Below, piece by piece: positions 11,066-21,490 of a stretch of DNA of 64,000 bases. Position 1 is the first letter of the stretch; every line of letters begins with the position of its first letter. This stretch comes from Marvania coccoides (taxonomy: Eukaryota > Chlorophyta > Trebouxiophyceae > Chlorellales > Chlorellaceae), in assembly GCA_963854735.1 (NCBI GenBank), contig OY978100.1, positions 372,001 to 436,000 of the forward strand, given 5' to 3'. A program made the position numbers and the translations under genes. Below the pieces are notes generated by a model. It did not search any database. It saw only the letters and a list, made by a program, of their open reading frames with translations, and was not told where the DNA came from.

Positions 11066-11786
11066 ATGTCTCGCCTCATCATCTTTGCCATCTTCCTTGT
11101 CTTGGCAGGTGAGATTTTTTCCTCCCCCCCCCCCCCATTGCCCATTGCCTTTTCCCTTGGACGCCTCTTGCTTAACGTGCTAGTCCATAACATGCATATT
11201 GCCGTTGATTTTTTGCGGCATCTTGTAGTACTCGCTCTTCATGGCCACCGCTCCTTTATTTTTCTCTAAAAAAATATGTGCAGTTGCCAGCGTTAAGGCG
11301 CAGCCAAATCGCTGTGTGCAGCTTGGTGGCCCTCTCCTCTCTTCCTGCCAGGAGGAATTGTAAGCTCAACGCGATGGCTGTTTTTACCGCTGCCGAGAAA
11401 AACTTTCTATTAATATACAAATACAAATCTCCCATATTTCTGCAGGGAATACGTTCAAGACGTCTACCCGCTCAACAGCGAGACTCCCATCACCGACGAG
11501 CAGGTGCAAGAAATCCTGACTATTGCGCAGGAGAACGACCTGGTAAGTTGCACCCCATTCATTTGCCTCTCTCCCTCGCTGACTTTTACAACTTGTTTAA
11601 TTTTATTTGTAGCCCTCTGATCGATGCTGCTCAGCTGCCAGAAGCTTCGCGGAGGCCCGGTGCTCATGCGATGCCACGCTCCCTCCGTTGCTGTCGGCCG
11701 TTGGCCTCGATGTCACCCCCACCGGCTTGCAGAGCGCCGACAGATTCACTAGCCAGGCCTGCAACTTCGAGCCCGTCACCTGCTGA
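11066..11786 (+). CDS. Secreted eight-cysteine protein, nsLTP-like pattern
   Basis: Exons 11066-11108, 11284-11359, 11446-11542 and 11613-11786 join in phase to 129 residues. Residues 1-20 are a signal peptide (MSRLIIFAIFLVLAVASVKA). The mature part has exactly eight Cys in the order C-x10-C-x40-CC-x10-CxC-x30-C-x6-C. That is the eight-cysteine motif order of plant non-specific lipid-transfer proteins; the CC-x10-CxC...C-x6-C half is close to type-2 LTP spacing (CC-x8-CxC-x23-C-x6-C). The C2-CC spacing is much longer than usual (about 13). If the resemblance is real, it would be a small extracellular or wall-associated lipid carrier. A Cys-rich protein with no lipid role is the alternative. 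Every intron has proper GT-AG ends, which supports the model over the ORFs alone. Confidence 0.78.
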
Positions 11787-12925
11787 AGACGAAACCGCGG
11801 TTGAGTGTAAAGTTCCTGCGAGTAGGTGGGCGACGGGTTGTCAAAAAATACATGTTTCAGACAGTTTTGAAGATTAGAGTAAAAAGTTAAAAAGAATTTG
11901 TCTGCATGCATCTTAACACCGCTGCTTTCGATCTAACAATCCATCTTTGACAGCCATGCTTGCCCCTCTGCTGTGTGGCATTTGGTGCCGTCTCTTTGCG
12001 GAGTCTAAACACTCATTTTTTTGGTATTTAGTATGCAACCTCACCGCATGAGTTTTTTTTTCTCGAGCAATTCTCCTGTTGAACCAATGAAAGTTGCCTC
12101 TAATGAAATGCCGTTGCCAACCCCTTTTCAAAGCAACCAAGCTTTTAATTCCACTCAGTTGAGATGAATGCCATGCAGTGCGACGCGCGCTTTATTTCGT
12201 GAGATTCTGACAGCTAAAGTTCACGTCCTCGGCCTGTTCAAAAATAATGGAAAAAAATAAGCTCTCCGCCTCACATATCGTCGTCCTCACACACACATAT
12301 ATATATAGCTCACCATGCAGTCTCCTTTGTGCGGGCGAAATCTAACAAGCAGCCAAATTGTGTTACCGGGTCCGAGGTACACTGTATCTTTAGCAAAATG
12401 ATTCTCCAACTGCGTCACACCATTGCCTCCCTCGCGTTTCAATACGTGCATGTCCACCAAAAGCACGTGAATGCTGCATGCCGAAAGGAGCCAGGATAAA
12501 ATAAAAACGGCATCACATTTCCATGACAGGCCATGGAATGCCTGCAGAATGTGGAAAAGAACTGATGCAGTCAAGGCACACATCCACGTACCTCCGGTCA
12601 GCTTATCGCACATCGTTGTTTGGTGGACAAATGGGCCTGATTGCTTACCCAAAGTGCTGGAATCGAGGAACTTATTATGAAATTCGATTTCAAATTGAAA
12701 AAAAATGCAGGTTTCTGCTGTTTTGGTTCGGAGGGCATGCATCGTAGAACTCGCTCCATAATGATCCAACGCATATTCTGAGCACGCAATGGAGCCCGCA
12801 GATGCCCACTTTGAGCACTTGCCTGCTGCGTGCTGCGAGGCTGAGGGTGGTTAAAAAGGCTGGTGTGCAAAGAATCAGGAGTTCAAATAATTAAAACCGA
12901 AACACCAAGGAGTCAGTTCTATAGG
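11787..12925. other. Intergenic region, no gene seen
   Basis: About 1.1 kb with no ORF of protein-like composition on either strand. Contains a short (CA)n(TA)n tract near 12291-12308. The last 100 bp should be the promoter and leader of the next secreted-protein gene. Confidence 0.5.
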
Positions 12926-14111
12926 ATGAGGCGGCTGGTTCTCGCCGTCGCACTTTTCGCTGTGTTAGTTGGCGCTCAACCAGGGGTTGAGCTTGACTTT
13001 GGAGCTGAGATGGGCCCAGCACTGGGTCCAGCTCCTGGACCTAGCTTCCCCCCCATTATTGAGCAGCCAGTTTTAAACCCCGACTTGCTAGTGACCACAG
13101 AGGAATTGCAGGAAGCAAATGTGTTTATAAAATCGGTCTTCGCTTCCAGCCCTCAAGTTCAGCAGGACTGCAATGCCACTTACCTTCAGGTGGGTATTCC
13201 TTGCCCTAGATCTCTACTTGCAAACTAATTATTTATACCTGCAAAATAATGATTTCTGGTGACTCCCCGTCCATAACTCCTCCAACAAAAACTTATCTAT
13301 AGGACAACGACGCGTTTGCGCTGAGCGTCATCAACTGCGACCGCGCCCAGAACACTGCCAAGGACACTGGCGTCCCGCTGACTGTCTGCCCTGACGCCTG
13401 CGGAGCCGGCGTTACGTCAATGGGCGCGGGCAACAAATTCTCGTGCGCAGCCTCCTTCAATCTGGCCTACCTCGAGACTACCGCAGCCACGGAGGGACCC
13501 GCGTACGACCCCTCCTCCTTCGACACTACCACGCTGCAGCTGTGTGGAGTCACAATCGCCGAGGAGGACAAGGCGGCCGCGTACGCTGCAGGCCTGACCC
13601 AGTTTGCATTCAAGCAGCTGGCGGTGGTGCCTGAGGGCTGCGACATTGCCACGCTGCAGAGCGCCGCATTTGCGACGGCCAAGTCACGCTGCGTTCCAAC
13701 CTTCTGTACGACGGAGTGTCAGACGGCAATTTCCCTCGTGAGGCTAGAATAAATAAATGTCTTCTGGCTTGTTATTTCGATTTAGAAAAAAAAAAAAAAA
13801 CTGTTACTACTATTTACTTGTGGCTGCAGGCTGGCGAGACGTGCCTCACGGCGCTGGCTTCCCTTCCATCTGAGCTGTTGGCCAGCGAGCTAGAAGTATT
13901 CCAGATCTGCGGCATCAGTGCCATGGCTCCTGTGGCAGCCCCTGAGCCGGCCCCTGCCCCCATCCCGGTATCCCCCCCAGTTTTGCCTGCCAGCACCCCG
14001 CCGCCATCGCCGGAGCTGCCCCTGCCGCCGCCGCCCAGTGCGGCCTTGACGCTCTCCGCTGCTCCTGGCCTGGTGGCAGCTGCGGCCGGGGCCGCCTTCG
14101 TGCTGCTGTGA
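12926..14111 (+). CDS. Secreted Cys-rich protein with Pro-rich tail and GPI-like end
   Basis: Exons 12926-13189, 13303-13737 and 13830-14111, all phase 0, give 326 residues. A signal peptide opens the protein (MRRLVLAVALFAVLVGA). A Gly/Pro-rich linker and a roughly 200-residue domain with 12 Cys follow (CPDACG, CVPTFCTTEC, ETC, QIC among them). Then comes a Pro/Ala hinge (PEPAPAPIPVSPPV..., PPPSPELPLPPPPS) and a C-terminal hydrophobic stretch (about the last 20 residues, APGLVAAAAGAAFVLL) typical of GPI-anchor signals. The layout signal-Cys domain-Pro hinge-GPI is that of surface glycoproteins. I do not recognise the Cys domain. It lies 1.1 kb downstream of the eight-cysteine protein on the same strand. 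Confidence 0.82.
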
Positions 14112-14722
14112 CCCTAGGGCAGCAAATAATGACGAATAGATATAGATATATAGTTTTACCCAGGTTTTGTTTTGACGTCCTCTCTTATGATAGCAATAGC
14201 TAAATTCATTCTTAACTGCTTTTTTGCTCAAGCTTTTCTATGCATGCTTGTTCGTGTGCCTCCCCGGAGACGGGGATACCATCTATCTATCTTCAGTTTT
14301 TCTCCCCCAGCATTATGTCTAGCCTGTCGTATAACACTAACGAAATAAAAATAAAAAAGCGGAGTGACCTCAAAGGAATACGTTGAGATTCCAATTAAAG
14401 GAAGGGAGAAAACGATCTTAAGAAAAAAAGAATGGCACAGCAGAATGGCTCGAACGAAAGGGGGACAGAAGAAAGGGAGAACATGTTCTGATGGTCGTTT
14501 TGCAAAAATACAACAAAAAAGAAATAAGAGTGCACCGTCAGATGCAACATGTGGTAGGAAGAGAATATGAACTGCAGTATAGTACCGCTGCGTATTGCTA
14601 TTTAATAAAAGCATGGATTGGAGTTCGAAAAGACTCTCACACAAAAAAAACTCTACCGCCCACGTTCTTCTACCTAAAACCTTCTACCCAAAATTGGCGT
14701 TGGTATCAAATGGTGACAGGTT
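14112..14722. other. Convergent intergenic region
   Basis: About 610 bp between two gene ends. A-rich and low in coding signal. It likely holds the 3' UTRs of the secreted protein and of the mitochondrial carrier. Nothing else is recognisable. Confidence 0.5.
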
Positions 14723-15655
14723 TCACGCGTTCCTTCGCTGCTCCTCGAAGTAGCCCGTGATCTGGTCGCTGACCGCCCATACGATGGCTTGGCCTGGCGG
14801 CGTCCTGGCTAGTCGCGGAATGATGCCCTTCCACAGCGCCCCCATGCCCTCTGTCCTCGCTACAGTCATCAAGCAGTCCGCAAACCCTCTATACTGCGCC
14901 TTGCCGCTCTTTGTGGCCGCCTGCATCCTCGTTTTCACCACGTCAAAGGGATTATTCAACACCGGCCCTATGCACGCCGCCACGAATCCTGACGCTGCCG
15001 ACTGCCCAGGGGTCAGCAGCAGGCCGTCGCCCTCTTGCTTGTTCCACAACACCCCGTCCATCACAGCCTTCCCCCAAAACAGCGCCATCTGGTTACTGCC
15101 TTGTCGGATGGTGGTGGCGGTTGCGCCACTCCACATCGCCGCCGCCCCCTCTTCTCGAATGACCGTCATGGCGGTGTGCATGGGACCGCGGTACTTGAGC
15201 AGCGCGGCGTTGGAGCCCTTTTGCTGCTGCAGCCGCGTTTTAATCACCTCAAATGGTGTCACAATGAGCATTGCCTCGGTGACCCCAGCCCCCAGCCCAG
15301 CGGTCAGCCGGGCGCCAGAAGTGATCTTGCCGTTCTCGTCACGGAGAAGCTCCAGGAAGAAGGCGTTCGAGCCCATGCGCAGCGCGTATTTGAGCGTGAG
15401 TTGGCCAACAAAGGGGGTGAGGCCTTTCCACAGCGCCTTGACGCCCTCTTCCCCCGCGATCGTCTTGCCGCAGTGCACCATGCCCTTGTAGTGCCCCACC
15501 TTGTCCAGCTGCAGCCGGGTTTTGACCACGTCGACTGGTTGCAGCATGCAGGCCTCAACGATGCCGCCCAGAGAGCCGGCCACCGCCTTGACCGCTGGGC
15601 TCACGGTGTAGACCTGGACGGCGGGCTGGCTGCTGGAAGATGTCGATGGCGCCAT
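14723..15655 (-). CDS. SFC1: Mitochondrial succinate/fumarate (di-/tricarboxylate) carrier
   Basis: Single exon, 310 residues, typical for the mitochondrial carrier family. Three repeats each carry the signature: PVDVVKTRLQ near residue 40, PFEVIKTRLQ near 135 and PFDVVKTRMQ near 235, each followed by the helix-linking G-x-x-(Y/W)-(K/R)-G element (LWKGLTP, MWSGATA, LWKGIIP). The repeat sequences resemble yeast Acr1/Sfc1 and plant mSFC1, which exchange cytosolic succinate for matrix fumarate and so connect the glyoxylate cycle to gluconeogenesis. Substrate is inferred from similarity. It is divergently arranged with isocitrate lyase, the enzyme that makes the succinate, which strengthens the call. 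No intron in the coding part, unlike its neighbours. Confidence 0.88.
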   Translation of the reverse strand: MAPSTSSSSQPAVQVYTVSPAVKAVAGSLGGIVEACMLQPVDVVKTRLQLDKVGHYKGMVHCGKTIAGEEGVKALWKGLTPFVGQLTLKYALRMGSNAFFLELLRDENGKITSGARLTAGLGAGVTEAMLIVTPFEVIKTRLQQQKGSNAALLKYRGPMHTAMTVIREEGAAAMWSGATATTIRQGSNQMALFWGKAVMDGVLWNKQEGDGLLLTPGQSAASGFVAACIGPVLNNPFDVVKTRMQAATKSGKAQYRGFADCLMTVARTEGMGALWKGIIPRLARTPPGQAIVWAVSDQITGYFEEQRRNA

Positions 15656-16359
15656 GGTGGGCGAGTTGTTAGGCAGAAATGGGTGGCGCCGCGAGGAAGT
15701 TGGATGTGACTGAGAGATTGATGAGAGGTGAGCCTGCGAAAAACGGAAAGGGAATCAGAGCGGGGGTTGGTTTGGTTTGTAAATGAGGGTGCCAGGGGCA
15801 CGATGTGGGTGTGGACGGGGTGCCGAGGGGCTTTGCACACCTATTGCGAGACGCTTGACGTGTTTCAAGTTGGCTTTCGGCGGTTTTCGGTGAAATTGGG
15901 GGGACGAATGGCCGCGGTTGGTGGCCCACCTCTTTCGGTTGCTGATGTAAAATTATTTTTAAGACTTTGCGAAACAAGAGCGTTTAGTTACGCATTTTAT
16001 TTCAAATTTTTTTCGTCAGATTACTAACTTATTCACTCACGACTAAACGCACATCTCGCTGCGCCCTTTTGTTGTATTTAATTCTCTAAATTTATATCGT
16101 CACCGGATCTTCGCTCTCTCCCCTGCCTCAAGGAGTTTTGTGCTCCCACACCCTCTGATCTTCCCGAAACTCTTGTCAAGGTGAGACACAAGCGCTCTTG
16201 GGCCCTCCAACCTGCCCAATTTCCCTGCATTCCCGTCAAAATCACGCATGCGGCCACCATCAACGCGCTCGACACCTCCCCCACGCGGGGCCGCACCCAC
16301 TTTAATCTGTAACATCTCAGCTGACACCTAGTTTCTCCTTTCCACGCCCCCAATGCAGA
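15656..16359. promoter_or_regulatory. Shared divergent promoter, SFC1 / isocitrate lyase
   Basis: A 704 bp region between start codons. The last ten bases before the isocitrate lyase ATG read ccccaatgcag|a, a good 3' splice site, so part of this region is probably a 5'-UTR intron of that gene. Pyrimidine-rich stretches at 16100-16350 fit the same idea. No specific factor site is claimed. Confidence 0.5.
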
Positions 16360-17956
16360 ATGTCTGGTGACTTTGCTGGCGTCCCGGCCATCGACGGCCG
16401 GTGGGAGGGCATCACCCGTCCCTACACCCAGCAAGACGTTGAGCGCCTTCGTGGCTCCATCAAGGTGGAGCACACCATGGCCAAGCTGGGCGCAGAGAAG
16501 TTCTGGGACCTGCTCCACACCGAGTCCTACATCCCCGCTCTGGGCGCCCTCTCCGGCAACCAGGCAAGTTTACGGCGCTACACTTTTTGAATTGTCGCGC
16601 GCTTTGGCAGTGGCGGTCGTTTTTCTGCCGCTTCCCTCACTCCATTCGTAATAGTGTCGCAAACCCTTAACATCTCCTCTCTCTCCTAGTTGTCAAATTC
16701 TACCAGTTTCCCCCTTCTTCCTCTCCCCCAAACTCTATTTTTTTAAACTAATAAACCGGTTCTTTCTCCGTTACAGGCGGTCCAGATGGCCAAGGCCGGC
16801 CTCAAGGCCATCTACCTCTCTGGCTGGCAGGTCGCTGCCGAGCAGAACACCGCCGGCCAGACTTACCCCGACCAGTCCCTCTACCCAGTCAACTCCGTCC
16901 CCTCTCTGGTCAAGAGGATCAACAACGCCCTGCTGAGGGCCGACCAGATCGAGCACGTGGAGGGCACCGTTACCAGGGACTACTTCCTCCCTATCGTGGC
17001 TGACGCGGAAGCCGGCTTCGGCGGGCCCCTCAACGCGTACGAGCTCACCGCTCACTTGATCGAGGCGGGGGCCGCCGCCGTGCACTTTGAGGACCAGCTT
17101 TCTTCCGAGAAGAAGTGTGGCCACCTGGGGGGCAAGGTGCTGGTGCCCACAGCGCAGGCGCTGCGCAACCTGGTGGCTGCCCGCCTGGCTGCTGACGTGG
17201 CGGGAGTGCCCACTGTGCTCATCGCCCGCACCGACGCTCATTCCGCGAATCTGCTGACCTCCGACGTGGACGAGCGCGACCGCCCGTTCTGCACCGGCAA
17301 GCGTACCGTAGAGGGCTTCCACTACGTCAACTGCGGCGTGAAGCTGGCCATCGACCGCGGCCTGGCCTACGCCCCCTACGCCGACCTCATTTGGTGCGAG
17401 ACCTCCACCCCCGACCTGGAGGACGCCCGTGAGTTTGCCGAGGGCATCCACGCCAAGTTCCCCGGCAAGATGCTGGCCTACAACTGCTCACCATCGTTCA
17501 ACTGGCGCAAGAATCTCACCCTGGATCAGATCGCATCCTTCCAGAAGGACATCGCCGCCTTGGGGTGCGTCACTTGTGTCGATTCAACCGAATTTTCTAC
17601 AAAATTTGCAGATCAAGCGCTTAAAATTTTATACACATGCGAAACCAATATGACAAATGTCACGTTTGTTTCTTCCTTTCTTTTGCAGATACAAGTTCCA
17701 GTTCGTGACCCTGGCTGGCTACCATGCCATCAACTACTCCATGTTCGATCTGGCCGATGGCTACCGCGACCGCGGCATGGCCGCCTACTCTGAGCTGCAG
17801 CAAAATGAGTTTGACTCCGAGGCCAGAGGCTATACTGCAGTGCGGCACCAGAGGGAAGCTGCCACCGGCTTCTTCGACGCCGTGTCAGACATCGTCACCG
17901 CGGGACAAGGCTCTACGCTGGCGCTCAAGGGCTCCACCGAGGCGTCGCAGTTCTGA
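16360..17956 (+). CDS. ICL: Isocitrate lyase, bacterial-type short form
   Basis: Exons 16360-16563, 16777-17564 and 17689-17956 give 419 residues. The enzyme cleaves isocitrate to glyoxylate and succinate in the glyoxylate cycle, allowing growth on acetate or fat. The signature KKCGHLGGK holds the catalytic Cys; [10 protein letters not shown] and [10 protein letters not shown] supply metal and substrate ligands; YNCSPSFNW and [15 protein letters not shown] are family blocks. The length and lack of the ~100-residue insertion mark the bacterial (E. coli/Chlamydomonas) type rather than the glyoxysomal plant/fungal type. I see no PTS1-like end (the protein ends EASQF). The first intron begins GC (cag|gcaagt), and phase and sequence leave no GT choice. 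Confidence 0.95.
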
Positions 17957-18344
17957 GCGAGCCGATTACGCGCTCGGAGGACAGTGAATTGGGCGGTTGG
18001 GCGGTTATTGATTTTCTACCCTCCCCCCCCAGATTTTGCTAAGTAAAATGATCAGAAATGATCTGTGATAGCGCGGCTAATTTCTTCACCTCCCCGCTTA
18101 GAGTATTATGAGAACGGAAATATTTTACGATCAAAACAAATAAATTTTGCTTATATCAGTAGCGCAAAAATTCATTCATTTGTTTTGATTGATGGTGCAC
18201 GCAGCAGCGCGAGAGAGTCCGGCCATTGAGCGCCCTCGCCAGTTTTGAAACTAGAAGCGATTTCTTCATTTTGTAAAGAGAATTCAAGAGCGAAAATTTT
18301 CAGGGTTTTGGGTCTCTCACTGACTCTGTCGCAATAGATTGATC
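17957..18344. other. Convergent intergenic region
   Basis: About 390 bp between the stop codons of isocitrate lyase and the LMW-PTP-like gene. AT-rich, with an aataaa near 18139 that could be the lyase poly(A) signal. No gene seen. Confidence 0.5.
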
Positions 18345-19432
18345 CTAGTACCCATCCCTGGGGCGCAGCAGCGGCGGCGCCAGCCAATCCACGGCCCCAG
18401 CGCTCTGCAGCCACGCTCCCATCGCTGCCCGCAGCGCCACTGCCTCCCCGTCGGGCCCTTTCGCTGCCACCAGCCCGGCAATCCACTCTGCCATGCCCTC
18501 GCAGCACTGCGCGATCTGCTGCGCCACCTTCAGAACCGCTGCCGCCTCCTCCTCCCCCCCGACGTTGCCGTACAAAGGGTCCTCGACGTCTGAAGCGTCG
18601 CTATTTCCCCCAGCGTTGCCATCATTCTGCAGCCCCGCTGCCTCGAAATCTCCAAATTCTCCAATTTTCCGAACCTTGCTGGAGTACTTTGCGTCCAGGT
18701 AGATGGTGTCGAAGACGCTGGCCTCCCGCAGCACGTCTGCGGCCGTGAATTTATCCATTACAAGGATGACGTCGTGGCGGACCAAGTCTGCGCCAGGCTC
18801 AAACATCCGAGCGGTATTGCTTTGCGGAAAAGAAAGGCCGAGTTTCTCCGCAGCTGCCACCGTGGAGCCCTCTGGGGAGTCGCCCACGCAGTAGTCCTGA
18901 GAGGCAGCTGAGGCGCACTCCACCGCTGCGCCCAATCCGCGCTTCTCCAGGGCGGCTGTGAGGGCGGCGGCGGCCAGAGGGGCGCGACATATGCCACTCT
19001 CTGAGATGAACAGCACGCGCAGCGAGGTCCGCGAGGTTTCTGCAGGGTCTTCAGCTATGGGGGTCACGCGGAAAGCAGTGTCGACGACCGTGGCCGAGAC
19101 TTCGAGAGAAGAAGCTTCCTGTAAAGTAAAGTGAAATAAAATATAGTGGCAATTATAAGATAAAGAGGGGGGAAATGGCGAAAAAAAACAGCTGGATTTG
19201 ATGGGAAATGAGAGGTTTGGCGGCGCTGCGAGCTAGCTCAAAGAGCTGTTGACTTAGGGTGGCCTGGTGGCCATCTCACCTTTTGCTGAGGCGTCAAAGT
19301 GCCTCGGGGCGTTGCCTGGGCCCGAGGAGGAGCGGCTGCTGCCCGCCGAGACGAGAACTGATTTGAAAATGTTGCAGAGGAGGCGTGCCGAGTGATCTGA
19401 CCATGCCGGGTGGTGCATCTAGCACGCTCCAT
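18345..19432 (-). CDS. LMW protein-tyrosine-phosphatase-like, nucleophile Cys replaced by Ser
   Basis: Exons 19432-19280 and 19118-18345 join in phase to 308 residues. The first ~50 residues (MERARCTTRHGQITRHASSATFSNQFSSRR...) look like an organellar leader. The body is a low-molecular-weight PTP fold: strand plus P-loop LRVLFISESGICRAPLAAAAL, later VILVMDKFTAADV, and the general-acid loop DPLYGN. The family P-loop is VCxGNICRSP; here the first Cys, the nucleophile, reads Ser (codon TCA), while the second Cys and the Arg are kept. As written it should be catalytically weak or dead and may bind phospho-ligands instead. About 75 C-terminal residues after DPLYG are helical. It is head to head with IspE, 181 bp apart. 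Confidence 0.85.
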
Positions 19433-19613
19433 GATGTTTTAAAATTAATTAGTGTTAAAGCTTAGGATTTGGGGTTCATTGATTGAATTTTATCTTTTAT
19501 TTATCTCGATCAAAAAGGCAGCAAAAGCAGCAGCAGAAGCAAAAAAATGTCATTTTTTTCAATTATTTACACGCAGTCATTCACACCAATTTCAGGCGAG
19601 GCCAGCGACATAG

Positions 19614-20873
19614 ATGCAGCTGGCAATGTTTAATCTCCCTCAAAATTTGTGCTCCACGAAGCGCATTCCCCGCCCAGAGGCCACGCACCAACTGAACACA
19701 CGGCGATGTGCGCCCCGCGTCGCGCAACGACGCTCCCACTGCTCCGTCCTGGCCTCCGCATCGTCATCACCGCCGACCTCGCTTGACCTCTTCTCACCAG
19801 CCAAAATCAACATCTTCCTGCGGGTGGTGCGCCGCCGGGAGGACGGATACCACGACCTGGCCTCCCTGTTTCACGTCATCGACCTTGGGGATGACATGAG
19901 CTTCTCTGTACTGCCTTCCGGCACCGACCGAGATTCCCTCGCCTGCAACGTGGCTGACGTCCCCACAGACGACTCTAATCTCGTCATCAAAGCCCTCAAC
20001 CTGTTCCGCAGCAAAACAGGCGCGCGAGAGCGGTTTTCGGTGGGGCTATACAAGCGTGTGCCTCATGGGGCGGGCATGGGCGGCGGCAGCGGCAACGCCG
20101 CCACCACGCTGTGGGCTGCAAACGAGATGTGCGGGCGGCCTGCGAGCGTAGAACAGCTGTTAGAGTGGTCGGGCGAGATTGGGTCTGACATCAGCGTGTT
20201 TTTCAGCTCCGGAGCGGCCTACTGCACCGGCAGGTGAGGACATTTTGACGTGTTTGTGTGCCGACAGATTTCACGAATTGTCATCCATGCGCTTTTATTC
20301 CCATTCTTCGGACCCCAAAAAACATTTTTGTTGGGTTGGATGCATTGTTTATAAAGATTCAAACAATCAGCTAAAGGTTATATTTTATTCCCTTCATTTT
20401 TTAGGGGCGAAATCGTCGAGGACGTGCCACAGCCGCTCCCCCTGGACACCCCCCTGCTGCTGGTGAAGCCCCCCGTGGGGCTCTCCACCCCAGAAATCTT
20501 CAAAGCACTGGACCTCAGCAGGCGCAGCACGGCAGACCCTCGCGACCTTCTTGCCGCTCTTTCTACCAAAGGCGCGGTGCAGGAGCTGTGCGTGAACGAC
20601 CTGGAGCAGCCCGCATTTGACCGGCTGCCCACCCTGGCGGAGCTTAAGTCCAGGCTGCAGGCCACTGGGCAGTTTTCTTGCGTGTTTATGACCGGCAGCG
20701 GGAGTACTATTGTCGGCATGGGCTCTGACCAAGCCCCAGCCTTCCTGGAGGGCGCAGAGTTCGGGAAGTTGTTTGTGTCGCCTGCCAAGCTCATCGTGAG
20801 GCAGCCTGGGGAGTGGTACTCGAAGCAGCCGGTTGCAGCGGCGGCGACAGCGGCAGCGGCGGCAACCGCATGA
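19614..20873 (+). CDS. ISPE: 4-diphosphocytidyl-2-C-methyl-D-erythritol kinase, plastid
   Basis: Exons 19614-20233 and 20405-20873 give 362 residues. The enzyme phosphorylates CDP-methylerythritol in the plastid MEP pathway that supplies isoprenoids for carotenoids, chlorophyll side chains and quinones. A Ser/Arg-rich leader of about 55 residues precedes the GHMP-kinase core: SPAKINIFLRVVRRREDGYHDLASLF, the ATP-binding loop VPHGAGMGGGSGNAATTLWA, GSDISVFFSSGAAYCTGRGE across the splice, and the last motif FMTGSGSTIVGMG. An Ala-run tail (AAAATAAAAATA) ends the protein. The gene is direct evidence for a plastid. Confidence 0.94.
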
Positions 20874-21490
20874 GTGATCTTGAGATGTTTATTTCTCGCA
20901 GTTTTGGAATTTATGGTTCGAAGCTGGCGGCGTATTGGGTTGATGATTTCATGAACCGGAAATTTGGCCAGGCACCACCCCATGGGAAATTTTTCTCTAG
21001 CATCCGCTCACAAGGGGCCTCGGGCGGCTCCTTCCACTGCGTGCTTCTGTGCTGTGAACTGATGCACACATGTTATATGAAGAGAGGCTTAGAGTGGAAG
21101 CTTGAATTGAAGACTGGAAAGCCCCAATAGTTCTTTTTTTTGTTTTGAATAACAATGCAGCACGGTATTGGCAGCAATCGGCGATAAAGTTTCACCAGCA
21201 ACTGGAACATTATTGCCGCACGATGGATGGCCGCTGAAACAATCCCTGCATCATCCAGTGGAGGCCCTTGTTCCCCCCTCTCCCCCCCCCCCCCCCCCAT
21301 CAGCGGGACCCAGCGTGGCAGATTTTTTATTTCCATTCAAAATAATTTTAAAATAAGATTAATGTACACAGCAATAGATTAAGAGCTTCTGGCGTTGCAT
21401 ACTGCTGTTTCCTCTCCTTGAATACTTATTTTTCATCGAAGAGATCGATCTCTTCAGTGATCACTTGGTTCTGTCCACCTTCTTCCTGCA
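20874..21490. other. Intergenic region
   Basis: About 620 bp between IspE and the MYND-finger gene, both on the plus strand. Contains a run of about 20 C (near 21278-21298). No gene-like ORF. Confidence 0.5.

Noticed and set aside
12287..12769. 160-codon minus-strand frame at 12.3-12.8 kb
   Set aside because: No domain, no signal or splice context, and composition typical of non-coding DNA in this window.
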